Shown piece by piece: positions 51,685-60,380 of a stretch of 64,000 nucleotides of DNA. Source of the DNA: an uncultured Hyphomicrobium sp. (GTDB lineage Bacteria > Pseudomonadota > Alphaproteobacteria > Rhizobiales > Hyphomicrobiaceae); assembly GCA_934555825.1 (NCBI GenBank), contig CAKTFJ010000004.1, forward strand, positions 132,334 through 196,333, in the 5' to 3' direction. The notes beneath the pieces are model-generated. The model was given only the letters and a program-made list of their open reading frames with translations, was not told where the DNA came from and did not search any database. The position numbers and the translations under genes were made by a program. Positions within the stretch are counted from its first letter, which is position 1. Every line of letters starts with the position of its first letter.

Positions 51685-52602
51685 TCAAATGTGGTTCAGA
51701 TCGCGCGCAGCGGCCTTGACGATTTCGACACGCGACTTTGCGGATGCGGCATTCGTCATATCGATGTTCAATGCAAACAGCCGCGAACCCTTGACGCTCT
51801 CGATCCAGCCGACGAACCAACCGAGTTCGATCTGGTCGGCCCATCCCGTCTTTCCGCATAGGACGTATTTCGCCGTTCGCTCGATCTCCATGACTTCGTG
51901 GACGAGCGTTTGTGCCCGTTCCGAAACGGCCAAGCGTTTCGCGCGGAGCGCATCGAGAAAGCGTATCTGTTCGAGCGCGGAGATCCGGAGGTTGCCAGCG
52001 AGCCAGAACCTATCGATGGCGGCGCCCGCGATATCGCGATTGCCGTACTGCAACCTATCGACAAACTGCTGCATCCGCTCGGGGCCGATATGCCGCGCGA
52101 CGTCCTGGTAGACCCAAACGGCCGAATTGCGGAAAGCATCGCGCAAGGCCTGATCGCGGTTCCAGGCTGCGACGGGCTTGCCTGAAAACCCACGTTCCTT
52201 GCCGTCCCAATGGAACACCGGCGCGTCGAGACTGTCGGCCACACCGGTTTCGAGTGCGATCAGCGTGTTCGGGATCTTGAACGTCGAGGCCGGCAGAAAA
52301 CCCTGCTCGGCGCGCGCGGCGTCGGAGACGCCGATCGCGCCGCTTTCAAGCTCGAAAGCGAGAACGCCTATCTGCCCTGCTGCTGCGATCGGACGCGAAA
52401 GGCGGGGCGCAAGCGTCACGGGTTTGGCGGCCGCGAAGGCCCCGGATACCGTGTAGGCTAGAAATCCGCTGCCTAAGGGCACACCGGCGACGAGGCCCGC
52501 GAGCAAGCGCCGCCGGTCTAAACCCGGTCTCAGGGACGTCCGTGCAAGCGACGACCGCGCCCCTGCGTCAGAGCCGCGGGGCACGATCGACCTCACTTCC
52601 AC
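51685..52602 (-). CDS. Class D (OXA-type) beta-lactamase
   Basis: All class D motifs are present in this 305-residue protein: STFK (Ser106-Lys109), SAV (160-162), YGN (186-188), FWL with Trp200 and KTG (251-253). It would hydrolyse beta-lactams in the periplasm. The N-terminus has RRRLLAG followed by a hydrophobic stretch and an AFAAA cleavage site, resembling a Tat signal. Two GTG starts overlap the greA stop, at 52602 and 52596 (GTGA), so it is coupled to greA. There is no mobile element or integron nearby. Substrate range cannot be predicted from these motifs. Confidence 0.93.
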   Translation of the reverse strand: MEVRSIVPRGSDAGARSSLARTSLRPGLDRRRLLAGLVAGVPLGSGFLAYTVSGAFAAAKPVTLAPRLSRPIAAAGQIGVLAFELESGAIGVSDAARAEQGFLPASTFKIPNTLIALETGVADSLDAPVFHWDGKERGFSGKPVAAWNRDQALRDAFRNSAVWVYQDVARHIGPERMQQFVDRLQYGNRDIAGAAIDRFWLAGNLRISALEQIRFLDALRAKRLAVSERAQTLVHEVMEIERTAKYVLCGKTGWADQIELGWFVGWIESVKGSRLFALNIDMTNAASAKSRVEIVKAAARDLNHI

Positions 52603-53072
52603 TCGATCTTGAGGACTTCGTAAGAGCGCGCACCTTTGGGCGTCGTGACTTCGGCGGTATCGCCCTGGCCCTTGCCGATCAGCGCGCGCGCGATGGGGCT
52701 CGAAATCGAGATCTTGCCACCCTTCACGTCGGCTTCGAGGTCGCCCACGATCTTGTACTTCACCTTCTCGCCGGTGTCCTCGTCCTCGAGATGGACGGTG
52801 GCGCCGAACTTGATGGATGAGCCCGTCAGCTTCGACGTGTCGACGACCTCGGCACGATTGATCTTGTCCTCGAGCTCGGCCACGCGCGCCTCGTTGAAGC
52901 CCTGGGCTTCCTTCGCAGCGTGATACTCGGCATTCTCGGAGAGATCGCCGTGCGCGCGTGCCTCAGCGATGGCCTGGATGATCCGCGGGCGCTCCTCGGC
53001 TTTCAGACGATGAAGCTCCGCCTCGAGCGACTTGAAGCCCTCGATCGTCATCGGAACCCGTTCCATCGACAT
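52593..53072 (-). CDS. greA: Transcription elongation factor GreA
   Basis: GreA rescues backtracked RNA polymerase by stimulating transcript cleavage. The 159-residue protein has the N-terminal coiled coil with [16 protein letters not shown] (acidic tip) and the C-terminal FKBP-like domain with [14 protein letters not shown]. The first ATG at 53072 has GGGAGA eight bases upstream. A hairpin (53093-53110) stands in the leader. carB lies upstream on the same strand with a terminator between, so greA is likely transcribed separately, with the beta-lactamase behind it. Confidence 0.96.
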   Translation of the reverse strand: MSMERVPMTIEGFKSLEAELHRLKAEERPRIIQAIAEARAHGDLSENAEYHAAKEAQGFNEARVAELEDKINRAEVVDTSKLTGSSIKFGATVHLEDEDTGEKVKYKIVGDLEADVKGGKISISSPIARALIGKGQGDTAEVTTPKGARSYEVLKIEWK

Positions 53073-53092
53073 CGCTAACGTCTCCCTTTCGG

Positions 53093-53110
53093 TCTGGCCG
53101 TCAGGCCAGA
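53093..53110 (-). promoter_or_regulatory. Hairpin in the greA leader
   Basis: TCTGGCC, loop, GGCCAGA makes a perfect seven-pair stem 21 bases before the greA start. greA leaders in other bacteria can be subject to attenuation; here no U-run follows, so this is only noted as structure. Confidence 0.35.
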
Positions 53111-53180
53111 ACCCTGAAAAATTCCAACGATCCCGGTACTCGGTAGTGCGACTTTACGCAGGCTAACGCCCGACAGAGCC

Positions 53181-53199
53181 AAAACGCCTCAAGAGGCGT
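53181..53199 (-). terminator. Terminator at the carB stop codon
   Basis: Read leftward, ACGCCTC, loop TT, GAGGCGT (53199-53184) is followed by TTTT. The carB stop TGA falls within the hairpin. It is a short but well-formed intrinsic terminator separating carB from greA. Confidence 0.65.
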
Positions 53200-56100
53200 G
53201 GCCCACGTAGGCCTGCAGAGGAGCCACTTTGAGGATATCGGCCTTCAAGGCCTTGATCGCGCGCGTCACGGCGACGGCGCCTGCCAAAGTTGTATAATAC
53301 GGAATGTGGTGAAGCAAGGCCGTGCGCCGGATGTCCTTGCTGTCGGAGACCGCCTTGGCGCCTTCAGTTGTATTGAAGACCAGCGAAATCTCCCCGTTCT
53401 TGATCGCGTCCACGATGTGGGGACGCCCTTCCAGCACCTTGTTTACAACCTCACATTGTACGCCATTGGCTTCGAGGTGCCGTTTGGTGCCACGGGTGGC
53501 GACCACCTGGAAACCAAGCTCCACAAGCTCGCGGAGCGGGGCCAGGATGCGATCCTTGTCGCTGTCCTTGACCGAGACGAATACCGTGCCCGCAAGCGGC
53601 AGCTTCTGGCCCGCGCCGAGCTGGCTCTTGGCGAACGCGATCGAGAAGTCGCGGTCGATGCCCATCACCTCGCCCGTCGAGCGCATCTCGGGGCCGAGGA
53701 TCGGATCGACGCCCTGGAAGCGGGCGAACGGGAACACGGCCTCCTTGACGGCGACGTGGTCGACACGCGCGGGCTTCAAGCCGAAATCGGCGAGCGGACG
53801 GCCGGCCATCACCTCGGCGGCGATCGCCGCGATCGGCAGACCGATCACCTTCGCGACGAACGGCACCGTACGCGACGCACGCGGATTGACCTCCAGCACG
53901 TAGACGGCTTCGTCCTTGATCGCGAACTGCACGTTCATAAGGCCCACGACGCCGAGGGCCAGCGCCATCTCGCGCGCCTGACGCTCAAGCTCGGCGATGA
54001 CGGCTGGCGAAAGCGAATGGGGCGGCAGAGAGCAAGCCGAGTCACCCGAGTGGATGCCTGCTTCCTCGATGTGCTCCATGATGCCGGCGATGAACGTGTC
54101 CTTCCCGTCGGAAAGGCAATCCACGTCCACTTCGATGGCGTCGGCCAGGTACCGGTCGATCAGAAGCGGGCGTTTGTCCGATACGACAAGCTCCGACGGA
54201 CGGTCGAGGGTCGCCGAGAGGCGCGTGATGTAGCGTTCTACTTCCGCGCGGTCGTGGACAATCTCCATCGCGCGGCCGCCCAGCACGTAGGAGGGACGGA
54301 TAACGACGGGGAACGTCACCGCTTCCGCAATGCCTGCCGCTTCGCCCGGCGTGCGCGCGATGCCGCTTTCCGGCTGCGTGAGCCCGAGCTTCTCGATCAA
54401 CGCCTTGAAGCGGTCGCGATCCTCCGCGAGGTCGATCGCATCCGGCGAGGTGCCGAGGATCGGAATGCCGGCTTCTTCCAGCGCGCCCGCGAGCTTCAAT
54501 GGCGTCTGCCCGCCGAACTGCACGATCACGCCTTTGAGCGTGCCGCTCTCCTGCTCGCGGCGAATGATCTCGATGACGTCTTCGGCAGTCAGCGGCTCGA
54601 AATAGAGCCGGTCCGACGTGTCGTAGTCGGTCGAGACGGTTTCCGGGTTGCAGTTGACCATGATGGTCTCGTACCCGGCGGCCGTCAGCGAGAAGCACGC
54701 GTGGCAGCAGCAGTAATCGAACTCGATGCCCTGGCCGATGCGGTTCGGGCCGCCGCCGAGAATGACGATTTTCTCGCGGTCGGAGGGCGCGGCTTCGCAA
54801 ACGGGCTGACCTCCATCCTTGCCCGCCTCCGGCAGGACGAGGCCACGCTCGTAGGTCGAATACATATAAGCCGTCGGAGACGCGAACTCGGCGGCGCAGG
54901 TGTCGATGCGCTTGAACACGGGGCGCACGCCAGCCGCGTGGCGCGCCGCGCGCACGTCCGCTTCGGTCTTACCGGAAAGCTTTGCGAGACGCGCATCCGA
55001 GAAGCCCATAGCCTTGAGGAAGCGAATGTGCTCGGCCGACGCCGGAAGGCCGTGCGCCTTCACGCGCGCTTCGACCTCGATAATCTCCTGGATGCGCGCG
55101 ATGAACCACGGGTCGATCTTGCACGATGCATGCACCTGCTCGGCGTCGACACCGAGACGCAGAGCCTGCGCGACCTTCAAGAGACGGTCCGGCGTCGGGC
55201 GGCCTAGTGCGGCACGGATCACGTTCTTGTCGTCGCCCGCGCCCAAGCCTTCGAGCTCGATGTCATCGAGGCCGGTGAGGCCCGTCTCCATGGAGCGCAG
55301 CGCCTTCTGAAGGCTTTCGGCGAAGGTGCGGCCGATCGCCATCGCCTCGCCCACAGAGCGCATGGCGGTGGTGAGCGTCGGGTCGGCGCCCGCAAACTTC
55401 TCGAACGCGAAGCGCGGAATCTTGGTGACGACATAGTCGATGGTCGGCTCGAACGACGCGGGCGTCGCGCCGCCCGTGATGTCGTTCTCCAACTCGTCGA
55501 GCGTGTAGCCGACTGCCAGACGAGCCGCGACCTTCGCAATCGGGAAACCCGTGGCCTTAGATGCAAGCGCAGACGAACGCGACACACGCGGGTTCATCTC
55601 GATGACGACAAGGCGACCGTCGTCCGGATTGACGGCGAACTGCACGTTAGAGCCGCCGGTCTCGACGCCGATCTCGCGCAGGACCGCCAGGGAGGCGTCG
55701 CGCATGATCTGGTATTCTTTGTCGGTCAACGTGAGCGCCGGCGCGACGGTGATGCTGTCGCCCGTGTGCACGCCCATCGGATCGATGTTCTCGATGGAGC
55801 ACACGATGATGCAGTTGTCCGCCTTATCGCGGACGACCTCCATCTCGTACTCCTTCCAGCCGAGCAGGCTCTCGTCGATCAGGATCTGACCGACGGGCGA
55901 GGCATCGAGGCCGGAGCGGACGATCTGCTCGAACTCTTCGCGGTTGTAGGCCACACCGCCGCCGGTGCCGCCGAGCGTGAAGGCCGGGCGGATGATGGCG
56001 GGGAGCCCCACCATATCGAGCGCGCGCATGGCTTCGGCAAAGCCTGCCTGCGTATCGTAGCGAACGATCTGTCCGGTTTCGTCCTTGATCGGCGGCGAGG

Positions 56101-56566
56101 AGGCGATCATCGCGCGCGGGCTTTCGAGGCCGATGCGATCCATGGCCTCGCGGAACAGTTTGCGATCTTCCGCCTTGTCGATGGCTTCTGCGCGGGCGCC
56201 GATCAGCTCGACGTCGTACTGCGCAAGCACGCCCTGCCGCTCAAGCGCGAGCGCGGTGTTCAGCGCCGTCTGCCCGCCCATCGTCGGCAACAGCACGAGC
56301 TTCTCGTTCGGCCGTGCCGTCCGCTCCGCGGCAATGATCTTGGCAACGATCTCGGGCGTGATCGGCTCGATGTAGGTCGCGTCCGCCAGTTCCGGATCCG
56401 TCATGATCGTGGCCGGATTGGAGTTGACCAGAATGATCCGGTAACCCTCGGCTTTGAGCGCCTTGCAGGCCTGGGTTCCGGAATAGTCGAACTCGCACGC
56501 CTGACCGATGATGATCGGACCGGCACCGATGATGAGGATAGAGTCGATGTCTGTGCGTTTGGGCAT
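53189..56566 (-). CDS. carB: Carbamoyl-phosphate synthase large subunit
   Basis: CarB makes carbamoyl phosphate from bicarbonate, ammonia and two ATP for arginine and pyrimidine synthesis. The 1125-residue length and two tandem ATP-grasp halves are normal: [24 protein letters not shown] and [18 protein letters not shown] in the first half, [25 protein letters not shown] and [12 protein letters not shown] in the second. The C-terminal allosteric domain is complete. The ATG at 56566 begins [17 protein letters not shown]. It is separated from carA by two unrelated secreted-protein genes. Confidence 0.97.
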   Translation of the reverse strand: MPKRTDIDSILIIGAGPIIIGQACEFDYSGTQACKALKAEGYRIILVNSNPATIMTDPELADATYIEPITPEIVAKIIAAERTARPNEKLVLLPTMGGQTALNTALALERQGVLAQYDVELIGARAEAIDKAEDRKLFREAMDRIGLESPRAMIASSPPIKDETGQIVRYDTQAGFAEAMRALDMVGLPAIIRPAFTLGGTGGGVAYNREEFEQIVRSGLDASPVGQILIDESLLGWKEYEMEVVRDKADNCIIVCSIENIDPMGVHTGDSITVAPALTLTDKEYQIMRDASLAVLREIGVETGGSNVQFAVNPDDGRLVVIEMNPRVSRSSALASKATGFPIAKVAARLAVGYTLDELENDITGGATPASFEPTIDYVVTKIPRFAFEKFAGADPTLTTAMRSVGEAMAIGRTFAESLQKALRSMETGLTGLDDIELEGLGAGDDKNVIRAALGRPTPDRLLKVAQALRLGVDAEQVHASCKIDPWFIARIQEIIEVEARVKAHGLPASAEHIRFLKAMGFSDARLAKLSGKTEADVRAARHAAGVRPVFKRIDTCAAEFASPTAYMYSTYERGLVLPEAGKDGGQPVCEAAPSDREKIVILGGGPNRIGQGIEFDYCCCHACFSLTAAGYETIMVNCNPETVSTDYDTSDRLYFEPLTAEDVIEIIRREQESGTLKGVIVQFGGQTPLKLAGALEEAGIPILGTSPDAIDLAEDRDRFKALIEKLGLTQPESGIARTPGEAAGIAEAVTFPVVIRPSYVLGGRAMEIVHDRAEVERYITRLSATLDRPSELVVSDKRPLLIDRYLADAIEVDVDCLSDGKDTFIAGIMEHIEEAGIHSGDSACSLPPHSLSPAVIAELERQAREMALALGVVGLMNVQFAIKDEAVYVLEVNPRASRTVPFVAKVIGLPIAAIAAEVMAGRPLADFGLKPARVDHVAVKEAVFPFARFQGVDPILGPEMRSTGEVMGIDRDFSIAFAKSQLGAGQKLPLAGTVFVSVKDSDKDRILAPLRELVELGFQVVATRGTKRHLEANGVQCEVVNKVLEGRPHIVDAIKNGEISLVFNTTEGAKAVSDSKDIRRTALLHHIPYYTTLAGAVAVTRAIKALKADILKVAPLQAYVGHAS

Positions 56567-56684
56567 GGCGAGGGCGGTTCTATTCGACGGTTTCGGGTTT
56601 GGCTATAGCCCAGACGCACTCCTCCGCGTGGTCGGCCTGCGACCCGTTGGACGGAGGATGGTCATGAGGGGCTTTCGACACTAA

Positions 56685-56710
56685 GCGAGGGCACCTTTCG
56701 GCACCCTCGC
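56685..56710 (-). terminator. Hairpin between the second secreted paralogue and carB
   Basis: GCGAGGG (56685-56691) and CCCTCGC (56704-56710) make a seven-pair stem with a 2x2 interior loop and two more pairs. Read leftward it follows the secreted-protein gene stop by 30 bases and precedes carB. No long U-run follows. It may end that transcript. Confidence 0.5.
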
Positions 56711-56739
56711 AGATTCTTTCAACCCTTTATGCGACGTCT

Positions 56740-57423
56740 TTATTGAGCGCCATCCGTTTTCGGCGGCTCGATCACATCCTTAGGGGGTTCGATCTCGATT
56801 TTGTCGGGGTAAGTATAGACTTCCTTGAACAGCGGCTTATCCAGGTGCCCCTGCCGGGCCAGAATGCTGCGGACCGGCAGACCCGTTTCGGGGTTGAGGT
56901 AAACCATGCGGACGGCCTCGTTTTTCTGCGCGGAACTCTGCATCTGCTTCATTTCTTCCGGCATATCGGAGGGCGGATCGGGATCAATGCCCCGATAGGC
57001 GCGCACTTTCTCGCCTTCAAGCGTCTCAGCGCCGATGCATTCGAACTTGCCGACTTCCTGGTAGACCTGGGCAATGCTCTTGATCATGTACTGAAGGAGC
57101 ATATCGGTCTCGGCGGCGGGCAACAGCGTCCAGCCCTGGCCGCTGTTGGTCCAGGCCTTCTCGTCCACGACGATGCTTTCCACACGCGGCCCCGTGCCGC
57201 CGATCGGTTCCACGATCTGGCGCATCCGATTGGGGGTCTGATACTCGACGGTCATCTTCACCGGCCCCGTTTCGGTGATCATGTTCGTCTCTTTGCGCAG
57301 AAACGGCTGCTTGCCCTGCGACATCACCGCGAGCGCGACTTCCTGTGAGCAATCGGCCAGTGCGGGGGTGGTCATCAGGCCCACGGCAATTGCGAGGCCG
57401 GCGAACGTCACATGACGCATCAT
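56740..57423 (-). CDS. Secreted protein of unknown function, paralogue of the next gene upstream
   Basis: This 227-residue protein has a signal peptide (MMRHVTFAGLAIAVGLM to ALA) and a mature part beginning DCSQEV. Landmarks shared with the gene at 57528-58160 are a mature N-terminal Cys, PNRMRQIVE, FECIGAE, a YLNPETGLP stretch and YPDKIEIEPP near the end. The two Cys (N-terminal and in FECIG) could form a disulfide. The overall beta-rich layout recalls LolA/LppX-like lipoprotein carriers, but I cannot confirm that. The ATG at 57423 has AGGAACTG upstream. It sits between carA and carB with no obvious link to them. Confidence 0.72.
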   Translation of the reverse strand: MMRHVTFAGLAIAVGLMTTPALADCSQEVALAVMSQGKQPFLRKETNMITETGPVKMTVEYQTPNRMRQIVEPIGGTGPRVESIVVDEKAWTNSGQGWTLLPAAETDMLLQYMIKSIAQVYQEVGKFECIGAETLEGEKVRAYRGIDPDPPSDMPEEMKQMQSSAQKNEAVRMVYLNPETGLPVRSILARQGHLDKPLFKEVYTYPDKIEIEPPKDVIEPPKTDGAQ

Positions 57424-57527
57424 CGTTTCAGTTCCTTCCCTTTGGGCGGCTTCGTGGCCCCGCTTGTCAGAGGTCCGAAGCTTCGTGTGTGAATTAGGTT
57501 GTTTTTGGCTGGCCGCAAGCAGCCGCA

Positions 57528-58160
57528 TTACTGCTCAGCGTTGAGATCGCGGTTGCCCATCGGCGGGATGATATTGATGTCCGTCGGATAGCTGAACTCT
57601 TCTCGGTGGACCGTCTCGCCGCTGCCGTCCGGCGTGCCGACTACGTTAAAGGCCGGGAGGCGCGTTTCGGGATCGACATAGATCGTGCGTGCAAGGACCG
57701 CTCCGTCCGCCCCCGTCTCCGGCGGGCTCTGGTAACCGAGGTAGGTCTTACCTTCGTAGCTCACCTCGCCCAGACACTTGAAATCGACGCTCGCCTTGGG
57801 CGGCTGGAACGTATTGAGGATGTGGATCGCCACCACACGGGCGTGCGGGGCTTCCATCTCGCCCCAGGCGCCGTTGTCCGCGCTCCAGGCCCAGCGGTTG
57901 ACTCCGATGGTCTCCACGACCTGATCGCCCACTTTAACCGTGCGGTGCATGCGGTTCGGCGGCTGATAATCGAAAACCTGCTCCTGCTCGAGGCCCGCAT
58001 CGCTTTCGGAGACAATGCGCGTGCGCCACGGGTTCTCGTGTTGCTTGACGAAGGCGGCCTCCACCTCGGCACGGCCGTCGCAGGCATGGGCCGCAGGGAC
58101 GAAGGCGCCGCAGGCAAGAAGCGGAAGGGCAAGCAATTTCAAGCGCATGGGACCACTCAT
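57528..58160 (-). CDS. Secreted protein of unknown function, paralogue of the gene at 56740
   Basis: This 210-residue protein has a signal peptide ending AHA before Cys27 of the precursor. It shares PNRMHRTVK, FKCLGE, IYVDPETRLP and SYPTDINIIPP with the next gene, in the same order, so the two are tandem duplicates, well diverged. A helix-poor periplasmic fold of the LolA/LppX type is a guess. The start could be ATG 58160 or the ATG four codons later. It follows carA by 106 bases; an AAGGCG/CGCCTT hairpin lies just after carA, so it may have its own promoter. Confidence 0.7.
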   Translation of the reverse strand: MSGPMRLKLLALPLLACGAFVPAAHACDGRAEVEAAFVKQHENPWRTRIVSESDAGLEQEQVFDYQPPNRMHRTVKVGDQVVETIGVNRWAWSADNGAWGEMEAPHARVVAIHILNTFQPPKASVDFKCLGEVSYEGKTYLGYQSPPETGADGAVLARTIYVDPETRLPAFNVVGTPDGSGETVHREEFSYPTDINIIPPMGNRDLNAEQ

Positions 58161-58266
58161 TTCACGACATAAGGTTTCATCTGCCGACGGGCGCGCACTC
58201 TATACGCGTCAGCAGGAAAAAGTCGATCATGATATGGGAATTTTTGCTAAAGGCGATACCAACGCC

Positions 58267-59469
58267 TTACCGTTCGCGCTCAGCAGGTACGCCCTTCTGC
58301 TCGCGCATCGCGTTCACGAAGCGGGTGAACAGGTAGTGGCTGTCCTGCGGACCGGGCGAGGCTTCCGGATGGTACTGGACCGAAAATATCGGCCGCCCTT
58401 CCAGCCGCAGGCCGCAGTTCGAGCCGTCGAACAGCGAGACGTGGGTTTCCACGACGCCTGCCGGCAGCGTCTCACGATCCACAGCGAAGCCATGGTTCAT
58501 CGAAGTGATTTCGACCTTGTCGGTCGTGAAGTCCTTCACGGGATGGTTCGCGCCGTGATGGCCCTGATGCATTTTCTGCGTCTTGGCGCCGAGCGCGAGG
58601 CCCAGCATCTGATGGCCGAGGCAGATGCCGAACATCGGGAGGCCAGAATCGACCAGCTTCTTGATCTCCGGGACGGCGTACTCGCCGGTGGCGGCCGGGT
58701 CGCCCGGGCCATTGGACAGGAACACGCCGTCGGGCTTGCGGGCGAGCACATCCTCTGCAGAGGTCGTGGCGGGAACGACCGTCACCTTGCAGCCTGCGGA
58801 GGCGAGGCAGCGCAGGATGTTGCGCTTCAAGCCGTAGTCGATGGCGACGACGTGGAAGTCGGGGTTCTCGTTGCGGCCGTAGCCTTCGCCCCAGACCCAG
58901 CGCGTCTCGTCCCAGGTATAGCTCTGGCCGCTCGTCACGTCGGGCACGAGGTCGAGCCCGAGCAGGCCCGGCCAGTCCTTGGCCTCGGCCTTGAGCTTCT
59001 CGATGTCGAAGACGCCCGTCGGCTCGTGCGCGATGACGGCGTTCGGCATGCCCTTTTCGCGAATGCGCGCGGTGAGCGCACGCGTGTCGATACCCGCGAT
59101 GGCGATGATGCCGCGCGCCTTGAGCCACTGATCGAAGTGGGCCGTCGCGCGATAGTTCGACGGGTCGGTGATGTCGGCGCGCAGCACGGCGCCGCGCACG
59201 CCGGAGCGCGACGCGAGATTCGAGGTTTCCGTATCCTCGTCGTTGGTGCCGATATTGCCGACGTGGGGGAACGTGAAGGTGATGATCTGCCCGGCATACG
59301 ACGGATCGGTCAGGATTTCTTGATAGCCGGTCATCGCGGTGTTGAAGCAGACCTCGCCGGCGGCACTGCCGGTGGCGCCGAGGCCCATGCCGGCAATAAC
59401 GGTGCCGTCATCGAGCACGAGGCGGGCCGTGAGCGGGGTCTCGGTCCAAGGTGCGGGCGTGGCGGTCAT
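58267..59469 (-). CDS. carA: Carbamoyl-phosphate synthase small subunit
   Basis: CarA supplies ammonia to CarB by hydrolysing glutamine. The 400-residue protein has [17 protein letters not shown] in the N-domain and a class I glutamine amidotransferase domain with the catalytic cysteine in FGICLGHQ and the catalytic His-Glu in [10 protein letters not shown]. Length is normal. The ATG at 59469 is used. The next genes downstream are two secreted paralogues and then carB, an unusual spacing for the pair. It is divergent from yqeY, 270 bases away. Confidence 0.97.
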   Translation of the reverse strand: MTATPAPWTETPLTARLVLDDGTVIAGMGLGATGSAAGEVCFNTAMTGYQEILTDPSYAGQIITFTFPHVGNIGTNDEDTETSNLASRSGVRGAVLRADITDPSNYRATAHFDQWLKARGIIAIAGIDTRALTARIREKGMPNAVIAHEPTGVFDIEKLKAEAKDWPGLLGLDLVPDVTSGQSYTWDETRWVWGEGYGRNENPDFHVVAIDYGLKRNILRCLASAGCKVTVVPATTSAEDVLARKPDGVFLSNGPGDPAATGEYAVPEIKKLVDSGLPMFGICLGHQMLGLALGAKTQKMHQGHHGANHPVKDFTTDKVEITSMNHGFAVDRETLPAGVVETHVSLFDGSNCGLRLEGRPIFSVQYHPEASPGPQDSHYLFTRFVNAMREQKGVPAERER

Positions 59470-59739
59470 CGTGAGCTCGATTTTGGGCTCGCAGGGGACG
59501 GTCTCGCACGCTCAGGTTACATGCAAGGGACAGTCCGCGCGAAGCCTGGTCCATGGATCGCGGCGGACCCTATGCGAGGGTGTTTGCCGCGTCAAGAAAT
59601 TGGGAACGGCCTGCGTTGGCACACGCTGTCGCTCCCCTCGCCGCCTCCTTGCCGGGAGGCAAAGGCGGCGGTTGCTCGCGTTCGTTCGGCTCCTGTCCTA
59701 TATAGCGGCCAATCATTCGGACAAAGAGAGGGTGCCATC

Positions 59740-60189
59740 ATGCGCGCACGCATCACGCAGGACATCAAGGACTCAATGAAGTCGGGAAACAAAGCGCGCC
59801 TCTCGACGCTCCGGCTGATCACGGCGGCTATTAAGGACCGCGAAATCGGCGTCGGCGGCGCGGCACCTGCAGAGGTTGGCGATGCAGACGTCGTCACCAT
59901 CCTGCAGAAAATGGTGAAGCAGCGCCGCGAGAGCATTGCGACCTACGAGGGCGCTGGACGCAACGATCTCGCCGACCAGGAGAAGGCGGAAGTCGCGATT
60001 CTCGAAGAATATCTGCCCCAGCAGATGGACGAGGCTGCGACGAAGGCGGCCATCGGGGCGCTGATCGCGGAACTGGGGGCCGCGGGACCCAAGGATATGG
60101 GGCGCGTGATGGGGGCGCTTAAGGAGCGCTTCTCCGGGCAGATGGACTTCGGGAAGGCGAGCGGGCTGGTGAAAGAGTTGCTGAGCTAA
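59740..60189 (+). CDS. yqeY: GatB/YqeY domain protein
   Basis: This 149-residue protein is a YqeY/GatB C-terminal-like domain: RARITQDIKDSMKSGNKARLSTLRLITAAIKDREI, EKAEVAILEEYLPQQM and DMGRVMGALKERFSGQMDF. The free domain is thought to interact with tRNA or aid amidation-linked processes, but its role is unclear. It often lies next to dnaG and rpoD, as here. The ATG at 59740 follows AGAGAGGGTG. A longer frame upstream is antisense to carA and not real. Two hairpins follow its stop. Confidence 0.9.
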   Translation: MRARITQDIKDSMKSGNKARLSTLRLITAAIKDREIGVGGAAPAEVGDADVVTILQKMVKQRRESIATYEGAGRNDLADQEKAEVAILEEYLPQQMDEAATKAAIGALIAELGAAGPKDMGRVMGALKERFSGQMDFGKASGLVKELLS

Positions 60190-60206
60190 TCGCTCGAAGT
60201 GAAGTG

Positions 60207-60225
60207 CCAGGGGCTTAGCCCCTGG
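60207..60225 (+). terminator. Hairpin after yqeY
   Basis: CCAGGGGC, loop TTA, GCCCCTGG gives a perfect eight-pair stem 18 bases past the yqeY stop. No strong U-run follows (TATTGATTT lies a few bases downstream). It probably ends or attenuates the yqeY transcript. Confidence 0.55.
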
Positions 60226-60324
60226 ACCCATATTGATTTGCGAGTGCCGTGACCGGCAGCCTGTGGATTGGGCTGACAAGTATGGGCGTGCGCCGTTGCT
60301 GCCGCATAGGGCGTCACGGGAATC

Positions 60325-60348
60325 GCGTAACTTAAAGTTACGCTTTTT
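60325..60348 (+). terminator. Palindrome with U-run upstream of dnaG
   Basis: GCGTAACT, TAA, AGTTACGC (60325-60343) is a perfect 19-base odd palindrome followed by TTTTTC, 33 bases before dnaG. As RNA it is a good intrinsic terminator; as DNA its GTAAC-N5-GTTAC core could be a protein-binding operator. Either would affect dnaG-rpoD expression. Confidence 0.6.
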
Positions 60349-60380
60349 CGTCATTTGCGAAACTAGGCCCACTGAAACAC

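Noticed and set aside
53198-55207. Long open frame on the plus strand opposite carB, about 669 residues
   Set aside because: Rich in Arg, His and Asp without any domain; carB on the other strand has all its ATP-grasp motifs.
58015-59739. Upstream extension of the yqeY frame to about 724 residues
   Set aside because: It is antisense to carA; the GatB/YqeY domain begins at the ATG at 59740.
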